Source: Pseudomonas mandelii
GTDB lineage: Bacteria; Pseudomonadota; Gammaproteobacteria; Pseudomonadales; Pseudomonadaceae
Direction: 5' to 3'
Assembly (NCBI RefSeq): GCF_900106065.1
Contig: NZ_LT629796.1
Span: 6,734,501 to 6,798,500 of the forward strand
DNA length: 64,000 nt
The notes under the pieces: generated by a model
Databases searched by the model: none
The model's input: only the letters and a program-made list of their open reading frames with translations
Told to the model about the DNA's origin: nothing
Shown: positions 44,951-52,686 of the stretch, piece after piece
Numbering within the stretch: the first letter of the stretch is position 1
How the letters are laid out: the number at the start of each line of letters is the position of its first letter
Program-made: the position numbers and the translations under genes

Positions 44951-45892
44951 ATGTTAGACAGGATCGTAGGACCCATCTTGCCCGTCGCCTTTGTGATCGC
45001 GCTGGGCTATATCGCCGGCAAGCGCGGACGGCTGACCCATTCGGACAGCCTGCTGATCAGCCGCCTGGTGCTGGGCTGGATATTCCCGGCGCTGCTTTTT
45101 GTCGGGATGGCGAGCACGCCCCGTGAACAGCTCTTCGACTTCAAGTTCATCGTGGCGACGTTCATCGGCATCATGGGCATGTACACGATAGCGCTGGCGA
45201 TCGGCTGGTTCAGCACTCGCGATCTCAAGGTGGCAACGCTCAAGGGCTTCGTGAACGGTTATCCAGACGCCGCCTTCATGGGCATCCCTATCCTGGGTGC
45301 AATGTTCGGCGCGGGCAGCATCTACTCGGTGCTGGTACTCAACCTGGTCGCGAGCCTGGTGATGATCCCGCTGACGACCATGTTGCTCACCATCGCTGAT
45401 GGAAAGGCCAATGGCGGCCAGGCGTTTTTGTCGAGCCTTTCAGGGGCGGTACGTCGTCCGCTGATGTGGGCGCCGGCCCTGGGGATTCTACTGTCCGTGC
45501 TGCAGGTCGAGTTGCCTGCGCTTGCGGCGGAGTCTTTCACCCTTCTCGGCAAGGCCACGCCCGGTGTATCCCTGCTGTGCCTGGGACTGATCATGTCGTC
45601 GGAGAAACTGAAAATGTCCGGTGAAGTCTGGGGCAACCTTGGGCTCAAGCTGCTCATTCACCCGGTGTTAATGTTCGGCGCCACGGTACTGCTCGGCACT
45701 CATGGCCTGTACGCACAACAGATGATCCTGCTTTGCGCCCTTCCATCGGCGACGATCCCGGCGATGTTTGCGAACCAGACCGGCGCCTATCAAAGCGAAG
45801 CCGCGACCTCCATTCTGGTCAGCACCGTGCTGTCGATCGTGACGTTCTCCTTTGCGATCTACCTGATTGATGGCGGGCTTGCCGCTGCTTGA
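44951..45892 (+). CDS. AEC-family transporter (auxin efflux carrier)
   Basis: A 313-residue inner-membrane protein with about 10 hydrophobic segments, of the auxin efflux carrier/MleP-like family: GYIAGKRGRLTHSDSLLISR at the N-terminus and GYPDAAFMGIPILGAMFG, the conserved NPAFMG-like turn. The start at 44951 has GAGG nine bases upstream. It follows the mandelate-racemase-like gene and probably moves its substrate, a dicarboxylate or related acid. Confidence 0.9.
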   Translation: MLDRIVGPILPVAFVIALGYIAGKRGRLTHSDSLLISRLVLGWIFPALLFVGMASTPREQLFDFKFIVATFIGIMGMYTIALAIGWFSTRDLKVATLKGFVNGYPDAAFMGIPILGAMFGAGSIYSVLVLNLVASLVMIPLTTMLLTIADGKANGGQAFLSSLSGAVRRPLMWAPALGILLSVLQVELPALAAESFTLLGKATPGVSLLCLGLIMSSEKLKMSGEVWGNLGLKLLIHPVLMFGATVLLGTHGLYAQQMILLCALPSATIPAMFANQTGAYQSEAATSILVSTVLSIVTFSFAIYLIDGGLAAA

Positions 45893-45978
45893 CTGCTGGC
45901 TCGCGCAGGCGCCAGGCTGGAATCGCTGCAGCGGCAGAGGCGTTAAATAAACACGCCGGAGGCTGATACCACCGCCCT

Positions 45979-46008
45979 AAAAAACGGGACGCCAAGCGTC
46001 CCGTTTTT
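45979..46008. terminator. Terminator after AEC gene, duplicate of 31460 hairpin
   Basis: AAAACGGGACGC-CAA-GCGTCCCGTTTT with A run before and T run after. The 18 bases before it (GGCTGATACCACCGCCCTAA) also closely match those before the 31460-31486 hairpin. Confidence 0.88.
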
Positions 46009-46037
46009 ACAAACACAAATAGAACAAACAACAAACA

Positions 46038-46136
46038 ACCTGTGGCGAGGGAGCTCGCTCCCGCTGGCCTGCGCAGCAGGCCCATCTGTTAAGGCCGCCT
46101 CGCCACCCAGTGCAAGCAATCCCCCTCACCACAGGT
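46038..46136. repeat. REP-type palindromic region
   Basis: ACCTGTGG at 46038 is mirrored by CCACAGGT at 46129-46136, with inner palindromes GGGAGCTCGCTCCC and GGCCTGC/GCAGGCC between. This is a Pseudomonas REP/REPIN of the 'TGTGGCGAGGGAGC' type, between the AEC gene and the DUF6124 gene. Confidence 0.8.
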
Positions 46137-46142
46137 CAGCAA

Positions 46143-46502
46143 CTACTTAGACGGCTCAACCCTATCCAACACCCGGTTCGCCGTAATCTCCGCCACCATG
46201 ATGCTGTTTGAAATGCCCAGCAAGGCATAGCGCGACTCCCCCTCCAGATGATCCACCAACTGATGGACCATCACGTCGACCGACGCCAACGTCTCGACCA
46301 AAAAAACCGCCAGGGTTTCGGCTGTGGCCTCCGGGTCTACGGAAAACAGTTTGCTGGAGGTACGCGGGGTGGCTTTGATATCGGCGCTTGATGGGAAGTG
46401 GAAATCGAGGGCGCGTTCGGCGGCTTCGTTGAGTTTTTTTGAATCGGGTTCGTAGGGGGACACTGGATCGGTGTCTGGTGGGTTAGGTGTAATTTTGAAC
46501 AT
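46143..46502 (-). CDS. DUF6124 family small protein
   Basis: A 119-residue protein (MFKITPNPPDTDPVSPYEPD, then a helical segment with LFSVDPEATAETLAVFLVE and SRYALLGISNSIMVAEITAN). It matches the DUF6124/DUF3077-like small proteins that are frequent in many copies in Pseudomonas. The start at 46502 follows a weak site. It is preceded by a long structured leader on the same strand. No function is known. Confidence 0.82.
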   Translation of the reverse strand: MFKITPNPPDTDPVSPYEPDSKKLNEAAERALDFHFPSSADIKATPRTSSKLFSVDPEATAETLAVFLVETLASVDVMVHQLVDHLEGESRYALLGISNSIMVAEITANRVLDRVEPSK

Positions 46503-46539
46503 AAGCTCGCTTCTCAAATTGAGCGCCAACCTTCTTGCT

Positions 46540-46729
46540 GCTAAACGAGAGGGAGGCAGCTGTACGCAGGTTAGCAGACCGGGGAAGCTAGCAAAGCCGG
46601 CGCGCCCGAAGGCGCCCTGCGCACAACCACCATCAAGTGCAGGCGTGGGAATGCCTGACTGACAAGAGCTCGTGCAGCTTGCTTGTAACCCCGGGCTGCT
46701 AAACCCGATCACTGAAGGGCAGTGACGGG
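46540..46729 (-). ncRNA. Candidate structured leader RNA of DUF6124 gene
   Basis: Read on the minus strand, this 190-base region upstream of the DUF6124 start contains three stems in order: CCCGTCACTG-CCCTT-CAGTGATCGGG (46704-46729), CAGGC-N8-GCCTG (46640-46657) and GCGCC-TTCG-GGCGC (46602-46615, a UUCG tetraloop). The phrase TAGCAG recurs between them. The C(UUCG)G loop is extra stable only on this strand, which supports the direction. No family is recognised. Confidence 0.45.
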
Positions 46730-46879
46730 AATCAAGTTACCGAGCAGCCCAAAAGCGCACAAGCCGGCGGATTCTGGTGCAGCCGTAGGCAACGGCGCAA
46801 GGTTTTGTAGCTTTCAGGACGTAACCTTGAGGGCGTTTAAACATGCGCGCTCAAGGGGTGTTGAAAAAGCTGATACGCG

Positions 46880-46930
46880 CTTCCTACAGGCGGTGAAAGC
46901 TTCGAAAAAAACTCAGGAAGCCACTGCCGT
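46880..46930. repeat. Degenerate intergenic repeat, copy 2
   Basis: Shares the core CTTCCTACAGGC and the following AGCTTCGA...AAGCCACT with 31531-31580. Another stem, CCTTGAG (46825-46831) with CTCAAGG (46850-46856), lies just upstream. The rest of 46730-47095 has no supported gene. Confidence 0.55.
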
Positions 46931-47095
46931 ATTTACAAGATGACCGTCGCAAGTGTGATAGCAACGTGGTCTCTTGAATCAGCCTGTTATCGACCAAAAG
47001 CAGACACTCAAAAAGCGTCCTGGACGATCAGGTTCTCATGTCATGAAATCATCCAGCTGTCGTACCATCGTCACATCGACAGAACGGAGGTTGAT

Positions 47096-48169
47096 ATGGG
47101 AAGTGGTCAGGGCAGACGAATCGTTGTCATTGGTGCAGGCATCGTTGGCGCGTCATTGGCGTATCACTTGGCCGGTAAAGGCGCGAATGTCACCTTGGTA
47201 GAGGCTGAAGATATAGCTTCGGGAGTGACTGGCAGCTCATTCGCTTGGCTCAATACCTCACACCCCGAACCTGATCCAATTGCGCAACTGCGCGGTTCTG
47301 CCATCAAGGAGTACCGCCGACTCGAAACGCAGCTGCCTGGTCTGGAGATACGATGGACAGGTGCCTTGTCTTACAGCGTGATGGCGATTGGAGCGCTGCC
47401 GATCCCAGGTCACCAAGCTTCGGCAAATCTGGTGTCTCGATCGCAGATTCTCGACCTTGAACCAAATCTCAAGAACCCTCCCCAGTCTGCTCTATATGCG
47501 GCTGAAGAAGGAGCGCTGGACGCAGTGGCAGCTACGCATGCGTTGATCGCAGGTGCCCAGGCGTATGGGGCGAAGATTCTCACTCAGACGCGAGTGCTCG
47601 GTTTTGTAACCCAGAGTGCAACGGTGACCGGAGTCGAAACAACAATAGGCATCATCGATGCCGATATTGTCGTATTGGCAGCCGGGACAGGCATCACGAA
47701 GCTGACAGACATGCTTGGAGTGTCCCTGCCGATAGAGGCCTCGCCTGCCATTTTCATCCGTTACAAGTCACAACCCAACCTCGTGCACACCCTCATCTCC
47801 AGCCCTGAAATGGAAGTGAGGCAAAGTTCGGATGGTGCGTTGCTGGCGGCAGAAGATTACCTGGACGACGCCATGGAAAATCAGCCGGCAGCGATAGCGC
47901 TTCGAACTGCCAAGACAATCCAGAACGAACTCCATGGTGTTGTTTCCATAGATCCGGAATGGGCTTGTGTCGGACTCAGGCCCATGCCTGCCGATGGCAT
48001 CCCCATCATCGGTTATCTACCCAAAGTAGGTGGCGTCTATGTTTGTGCAATGCACCCCGGAATTACTTTGGCGGCAATAGTGGGACGTCTGGCCAGCGAG
48101 GAGATCATCGATGACAAGGCGTCCAGTTCCCTTTGCCCATGCCGGCCCGATCGATTTTTGCAAGCGTAG
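47096..48169 (+). CDS. FAD-dependent oxidoreductase, DAO family
   Basis: A 357-residue flavoenzyme. The dinucleotide motif is VIGAGIVGASLAYHLAGKG at residues 10-28; TGSSFAWLN and a C-terminal GLRPMPADGIPIIGYLPK are typical of D-amino-acid oxidase/glycine oxidase relatives. The start at 47096 has GGAGG seven bases upstream; the frame to 46940 lacks one. It would oxidise an amine or amino acid with FAD. No transporter or regulator sits beside it. Confidence 0.9.
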   Translation: MGSGQGRRIVVIGAGIVGASLAYHLAGKGANVTLVEAEDIASGVTGSSFAWLNTSHPEPDPIAQLRGSAIKEYRRLETQLPGLEIRWTGALSYSVMAIGALPIPGHQASANLVSRSQILDLEPNLKNPPQSALYAAEEGALDAVAATHALIAGAQAYGAKILTQTRVLGFVTQSATVTGVETTIGIIDADIVVLAAGTGITKLTDMLGVSLPIEASPAIFIRYKSQPNLVHTLISSPEMEVRQSSDGALLAAEDYLDDAMENQPAAIALRTAKTIQNELHGVVSIDPEWACVGLRPMPADGIPIIGYLPKVGGVYVCAMHPGITLAAIVGRLASEEIIDDKASSSLCPCRPDRFLQA

Positions 48170-48349
48170 GGGATCCTCTTGTGAGGCAGCAATAGGTCAT
48201 TTCCGGCCTCTCGCGGAGATAGAATAGCGACCGCTGGTTCTTTCTGTGATGAGCTGATGCTTCGTCCGGTCGATATCAGGCATAACCCGTAGTCGATGCC
48301 TTATGAAGCTCCACCCTTAAAAATTCCAACACTCAGCGATGGAATGAGA

Positions 48350-48832
48350 ATGTCCAAAAAAACCATCTATGCCAAAGAATTCGACATCTGTGTTTCGATG
48401 TCAGATTTAGTAACCTGGGAAGGTGACCGGAAGGCTCCCAGCGCCGACCTGCAGGCGGTATTTACCACCCTTGAAATTCCCGTCAACATTATCGAACTCC
48501 ACGAGTTGTATTTCGCCCACCTTTACAACGGCTACGGCGACGTGCATGTGTATCATGCTCAAAATAACGGAGGCAGTATTTTCGCAATCGACTTGTATCG
48601 AGAACTCACGGACCAGCAAGATTTGACAGGTCTATTTCTGCGTATTGAAAGCCCTGCATTTGATCAGGCACTCGCCCATCTCCGGTCATTCTTTGACAGC
48701 GCCAGGTGCCAAGTTGCCTTTGAGCAGGCAAGCTACTCTAGGCGACTTCGCGAAACGCTTGACGAAAGCAGATACCCTCGACTGGTCGAAGTCGATCACG
48801 ACTTCATACAGCAGCATTACACTCATCGGTGA
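48350..48832 (+). CDS. Unknown protein in accessory region
   Basis: A 160-residue protein starting MSKKTIYAKEFDICVSMSDL. GATGGA lies six bases upstream, and ATGs at 48344 and 48296 are alternatives. It contains acidic and aromatic patches (ELHELYFAHLYNGYGDVHVY) and ends VDHDFIQQHYTHR. No signal, membrane segment or known motif. Codon composition is less GC-rich than the neighbours to the left. It sits between an oxidase and an immunity-like gene, close to an IS. Confidence 0.65.
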   Translation: MSKKTIYAKEFDICVSMSDLVTWEGDRKAPSADLQAVFTTLEIPVNIIELHELYFAHLYNGYGDVHVYHAQNNGGSIFAIDLYRELTDQQDLTGLFLRIESPAFDQALAHLRSFFDSARCQVAFEQASYSRRLRETLDESRYPRLVEVDHDFIQQHYTHR

Positions 48833-49070
48833 CGCTAGCCAACCAGACACTGCACAAGTCCGATTCAGCGTTGGCTTTTAGCAATTGCGCCAATACTGTG
48901 TTCACTTGCCGATCGCCTCCTTGCGACCAAAGAATGCGATCACCCGGCCCAATGCCGTCTCGGTACCGGCACGCAGGTCCATCGGCTCAGTGCGCAAAGA
49001 CCAGGTCTTGGGCAACAATCGACCAGACGGGAACGGAACGCAGGTCACCATAATCGAAGGAATGTTTGTT

Positions 49071-49370
49071 ATGAGCCACCTTAACAACGACTTGAGGGCC
49101 GATTTCGTTGAGGCACTTGAGGAAATCTCGACGCTGATGTCCATTGCATACGACCAGCTCGGCCCTGTACCGGAAGACCATGCATTAGCTCAGGCAGGTT
49201 TAGAGAATGGTGGTGAAATAGTTCTGGATTATGTCGATCACAACGAGGCTGGAGTAGCGTTCGAACACCTGCTTTACATGATTAACGAACCACCGCTCGT
49301 TGTTTCTGAAAAATGCATAAAAATTTTAGGTCGGATCGCGAAGTCCTTGAAGATGCCATTCACGAGGTGA
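49071..49370 (+). CDS. Small acidic immunity-like protein
   Basis: A 99-residue protein (MSHLNNDLRADFVEALEEIS, then ALAQAGLENGGEIVLDYVDH and NEAGVAFEHLLYMINE). The pattern of acidic helices and NEAGVAFEHLLYMI resembles MafI-type immunity proteins, which guard against polymorphic toxins; the match is from memory and not tested. AAGGA precedes the start by nine bases. No toxin gene is next to it, so it may be an orphan immunity gene or a remnant. Confidence 0.6.
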   Translation: MSHLNNDLRADFVEALEEISTLMSIAYDQLGPVPEDHALAQAGLENGGEIVLDYVDHNEAGVAFEHLLYMINEPPLVVSEKCIKILGRIAKSLKMPFTR

Positions 49371-49529
49371 CAAAAATTTACCCATCTGAAGGTCAGCTTT
49401 GGGTCGATAACTGCCCTTCGCGACGGGTAGAAAACGGCCCTAAACGGACATTCATAACAGGCAATTATTGGCCGACGGTTGTCTGTCGCGAAATAGTTAT
49501 TCCAGCGTCATGAGCTATTAAGATTGAGT
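49371..49529. other. Gap before ISL3 insertion
   Basis: A 159-base non-coding stretch up to the left copy of the IS target duplication. No promoter or gene supported. Confidence 0.4.
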
Positions 49530-49537
49530 TGTAAACA
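49530..49537. repeat. Left target-site duplication of ISL3 element
   Basis: TGTAAACA directly before the left inverted repeat; an identical TGTAAACA follows the right end at 50957-50964. An 8-base duplication is what ISL3-family elements make. Confidence 0.9.
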
Positions 49538-50956
49538 GGCTCTTCGCATTTAAGGGTGTAGAAAAAATCTGACCGGCTGGAAAAGGAGTCGAGGATCTTA
49601 GAAAATGTAAGCTCTCACACCAACAAAAACTAAGCCCCCGACGTGAACAATCTTACCTTTTCTAGCCCTGATCTTTCCAGCTTTTGCCAACTGAATAACC
49701 TCGGCCTGACTGCCACTGGACAACATCTTTGTGCAGAGCGCGCCGTCATCGAATGTCGTTTAACCAAAGCACCCGAGCCATGCCCCAAGTGCGGGGCTGC
49801 TGGTGTTTCACGCGGTACTGTCGATAGGCATCTTGCTCACACACCTTACGGACAACGACCAACCAGATTGCTGCTGCGTATCCGTCGCTGGCGTTGTGCT
49901 TGCGGCTGTTTCTGGCATGAAGATACAAACAGTGCAGCACCTCCACGTTCAAAGCTTTCATATGGGGCGATACGCTGGGCATTAGCTGCCATCGTGCTGG
50001 ATCATCTGTCGGTATCTCGTGTTGCGAGCCAGCTTGATGTTGCATGGCACACCGCTAATAATGCCATTATCAACGAAGGACGGCGCCTGCTTTTTAATGA
50101 CTCGACACGTTTTGACGGTGTGACCGTGCTGGGCGTGGATGAGCATGTTTGGCGACATACACGCTGTGGTGACAAGTACGTCACCATCGTGGTTGACCTT
50201 ACGCCCGTGCGTAACAAAAACGGGCCGGCCCGCTTGCTCGATGTGCTGGAAGGCCGCTCCAAACAAGCCTTTAAGCAATGGCTACAGAGTCGCCCCAAAT
50301 CGTGGCGTGACCAGATCGAAAGCATTGCCATGGACGGTTTTACGGGGTTTAAATCTGCAGCGCAAGAAGCCCTGCCTCAAGCCCAAACCGTGCTGGATCC
50401 TTTCCATGTCGTGCGCTGGGCAAGCAACATGCTGGATGAATGCCGCCGGCGTGTGCAACACGACATCCTGGGCCGCAGAGGGCGTAAAAATGACCCGCTC
50501 TACAAAAGCCGTCGAACGCTACTGACTCGGATCAGCTACCTGTCTGACGCCAACAAAAAGCAACTGTTCCAGCTGTTTGCAGATGAGCACCACCTCGAAG
50601 TGGATTGCACCTGGAGCATGTACCAACGGGTGGTCAGCGCCTACAACGAGCCGGATCGAAAACGTGGTAAAAAACTCATGGAAGAGGTCATAAATATCAT
50701 TACAGCCAGCGACTTGCCCAAAGCGCTCATCGAGGTGAAAGGCTTGGGGGAAACGCTGAAAAAATACGCTGAGAGCATCCTTGCCTACTTCGACCGGCCA
50801 GGAACCAGCAACGGTCCAACAGAAGCTATCAACGGGCGACTTGAGCACTTACGAGGTACCGCCTTGGGCTTTAGAAATTTAACCAATTACATAGCCAGGT
50901 GCTTGCTGAAGTCAGGAGGGTTTAGAAATCAGCTACACCCTTAAATGCGAAGAGCC
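49538..50956 (+). mobile_element. Complete ISL3-family insertion sequence
   Basis: A 1419-base element bounded by perfect 23-base inverted repeats: 49538-49560 (GGCTCTTCGCATTTAAGGGT...) and 50934-50956. It has an 8-base TGTAAACA duplication on both sides, contains one intact transposase gene and looks recent because the ends and target copies are undamaged. It landed in a gap between the immunity-like gene and the flavin-reductase gene. Confidence 0.95.
49643..50944 (+). CDS. ISL3-family transposase
   Basis: A 433-residue DDE transposase. N-terminal zinc-finger-like cysteines (APEPCPKCGAAG and RWRCACGCFWHED) and a helix-turn-helix (LSVSRVASQLDVAWHTAN) precede the catalytic residues: Asp in VTVLGVDEHVWRH, Asp in IAMDGFTGFK, Glu in GPTEAINGRLEHLRG. 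It is open from end to end, so the element should be active. Its last codons reach into the right inverted repeat. Confidence 0.96.
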   Translation: MNNLTFSSPDLSSFCQLNNLGLTATGQHLCAERAVIECRLTKAPEPCPKCGAAGVSRGTVDRHLAHTPYGQRPTRLLLRIRRWRCACGCFWHEDTNSAAPPRSKLSYGAIRWALAAIVLDHLSVSRVASQLDVAWHTANNAIINEGRRLLFNDSTRFDGVTVLGVDEHVWRHTRCGDKYVTIVVDLTPVRNKNGPARLLDVLEGRSKQAFKQWLQSRPKSWRDQIESIAMDGFTGFKSAAQEALPQAQTVLDPFHVVRWASNMLDECRRRVQHDILGRRGRKNDPLYKSRRTLLTRISYLSDANKKQLFQLFADEHHLEVDCTWSMYQRVVSAYNEPDRKRGKKLMEEVINIITASDLPKALIEVKGLGETLKKYAESILAYFDRPGTSNGPTEAINGRLEHLRGTALGFRNLTNYIARCLLKSGGFRNQLHP

Positions 50957-51171
50957 TGTAAACAATCGCATTTGTAATTAATCGCTGCATCTTAATTGCT
51001 GGTGCGTTGATGGTGGTTTTTAACCATGCCAACCGCGTATCCGTTTGACTTAGATCATCCCGTCGATGCAACACCCTGCTGGCTCAATATTGAATGTTTT
51101 TGCATCGACGTGGTTGAAATGCACACATTAGCGCAAGGTTTATTTATTCAATTCGTTGAGGTGCGACAGTT
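50957..51171. other. Gap after ISL3 insertion, with right target duplication
   Basis: Starts with TGTAAACA (50957-50964), the right target copy. A 72-residue plus-strand frame (51026-51244) exists but has no ribosome site, overlaps the flavin-reductase gene and is not counted as a gene. Confidence 0.5.
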
Positions 51172-51765
51172 TTACATCCCCGTAGAGAACTCAGGTGGGT
51201 GTTTGATTGCAGTTCGTATCGTGCGTAAGGCGTCATCGTATTGACAAAGTAAATGCAAAGCCCAGTCGATACGTGTGCGGATGCGAATATCATTTTCGTC
51301 TGAGGGAATTTCGCTATTCATCATCGATTCAACATTTCTTATGATGAGTTGTTCAGGCAAATACATGATCCGGCTGTTTTTGTAGCTCGAAGCACGCAAT
51401 TCAGCAATTGGATAGGCTCCCCCGAGCCCAGCCGAAACCCCCACCAGGAGCGCAGGCTTGTGTCCAAGTTCACCGAGTCCTGCGTACAAAAAGAAATTTT
51501 TCAGCGCCGGGCAAGCCATGCCATTCCACTCCGGGCTGATCACGATCAGTGCGGTAGCTTTTTTGAGGATGGTTTGCTGGACATTCCAGATTCCATCAAT
51601 GTCTTCTTCTGGCCACAGCGGTAGCCGACTGGAAGCCAAGTTCAGCAGTTCGCCTGAATCACAAAGACCAAGTTGCTCTAATCGGTCGCGCAAGTATTTT
51701 GCGACTTTGAGTGATTGGCTGTTTGATCTATTCGATCCAGACAGCAGAACGATATGACGGCTCAT
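51172..51765 (-). CDS. NADPH-dependent FMN reductase-like flavoprotein
   Basis: A 197-residue flavodoxin-fold protein of the FMN_red family. The FMN phosphate loop SGSNRSNSQSLKVAKYL is at residues 9-25 and the isoalloxazine loop VISPEWNGMACPALKNFFLY follows. It would reduce FMN or a quinone/azo compound with NAD(P)H. It starts inside the last codons of the desaturase gene (ATGA overlap), so the two are co-translated; it may supply electrons to the hydroxylase (inference). Confidence 0.88.
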   Translation of the reverse strand: MSRHIVLLSGSNRSNSQSLKVAKYLRDRLEQLGLCDSGELLNLASSRLPLWPEEDIDGIWNVQQTILKKATALIVISPEWNGMACPALKNFFLYAGLGELGHKPALLVGVSAGLGGAYPIAELRASSYKNSRIMYLPEQLIIRNVESMMNSEIPSDENDIRIRTRIDWALHLLCQYDDALRTIRTAIKHPPEFSTGM

Positions 51766-52619
51766 TGCGCCACCTTCTGTTTAGCCTTGTGTGCTTTGGG
51801 GGCGACACGGCGTGAACGCACGATGGGCCAGAACAACTCTTCTTTCCAGCTGATCGGTGACAAGTGTTCGATACCGTATAAGGGCGGACGCCGGCGGGTA
51901 ATTTTGGCCGTACCGAACAGGATGTCCCAGAAGAACAACAGGTTGCCGAAGTTGCCCTTGTAATGCGTGACACCATCCTCGGCAGTCAAGCCGTGATGGG
52001 CTGAATGAGTGGAGGGGGTGGAAATCGTTCGCTCCAGAACCCAGACAATAGGACGCAACACACGGATGCCATACAGTTTGTCATCCCACGCAACGCTGCT
52101 GTGCGCTGCGAAGATGACGATCATCTTCAGGATCAGATAAACATAGTAAATATGCGCAAGCCCTAGATAGATCAGTATGCCGGACAGCCAGATGCCGGGC
52201 ATCAGCATGTAGTAGAAGCTGTTGTTTCGATAAACGATGCGGACACTCATGTAGGGCGCGGAGTGATGAGCGCGGTGCAGCGCATAAAGTGCCGGGACCC
52301 GATGTGTCAGTCGATGCCACCAGTATTGAGTCATGTCATCCAGTACTAGAAACAACACGAACCCTGCGACCCAAGGAATGGTGGCCAGGGCGCCTTTCAT
52401 TTCCGGAACAGCCAGGCTCAGGATTTTTCCACTGAGCCACATGACACTGGGGAACGTGATTGCAACCAGGATCCCGGAGCCTATGACTTCGATCAGTACG
52501 TCACGCTTCCCGCTCAACGGGTGTCGGAGCGAAGAACACGCGAGTTCCAGCAAGATGAAGGCAAGGAATATCCCGGCCACTACTACGGAAGGATTGTTGG
52601 CGAGCATTATTGTATTCAT
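51762..52619 (-). CDS. Sterol desaturase/fatty-acid hydroxylase family protein
   Basis: A 285-residue membrane di-iron enzyme. The histidine boxes are visible: DDMTQYWWHRLTH, ALHRAHHSAPYMS and STHSAHHGLTAED. About four membrane segments surround them. The enzyme uses iron, O2 and electrons to hydroxylate or desaturate a lipid. The start at 52619 (MNTIMLANNPSVV) was preferred; Met at 52655 is an alternative. Overlaps the downstream flavin-reductase gene by four bases and faces a divergent AraC regulator 67 bases away. Confidence 0.9.
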   Translation of the reverse strand: MNTIMLANNPSVVVAGIFLAFILLELACSSLRHPLSGKRDVLIEVIGSGILVAITFPSVMWLSGKILSLAVPEMKGALATIPWVAGFVLFLVLDDMTQYWWHRLTHRVPALYALHRAHHSAPYMSVRIVYRNNSFYYMLMPGIWLSGILIYLGLAHIYYVYLILKMIVIFAAHSSVAWDDKLYGIRVLRPIVWVLERTISTPSTHSAHHGLTAEDGVTHYKGNFGNLLFFWDILFGTAKITRRRPPLYGIEHLSPISWKEELFWPIVRSRRVAPKAHKAKQKVAQ

Positions 52620-52686
52620 GGCACTCTCGATTAAGGCCCTTGCGGGCAATGCCATTTCATTAGAAGCCAACGAGTAAGCCGTCCCT

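Noticed and set aside
46722..46943. 73-codon plus-strand frame after the structured leader
   Set aside because: Includes the degenerate repeat (46880-46930), has no ribosome site and no conserved motif.
48902..49053. Minus-strand tail reading FFGRKEAIGK before the immunity-like gene
   Set aside because: A gene-end-like phrase is visible, but no upstream part or family could be named, so it is not listed as a relic.
51026..51244. 72-codon plus-strand frame near the right end of the IS
   Set aside because: No ribosome site and it runs into the flavin-reductase gene on the other strand.
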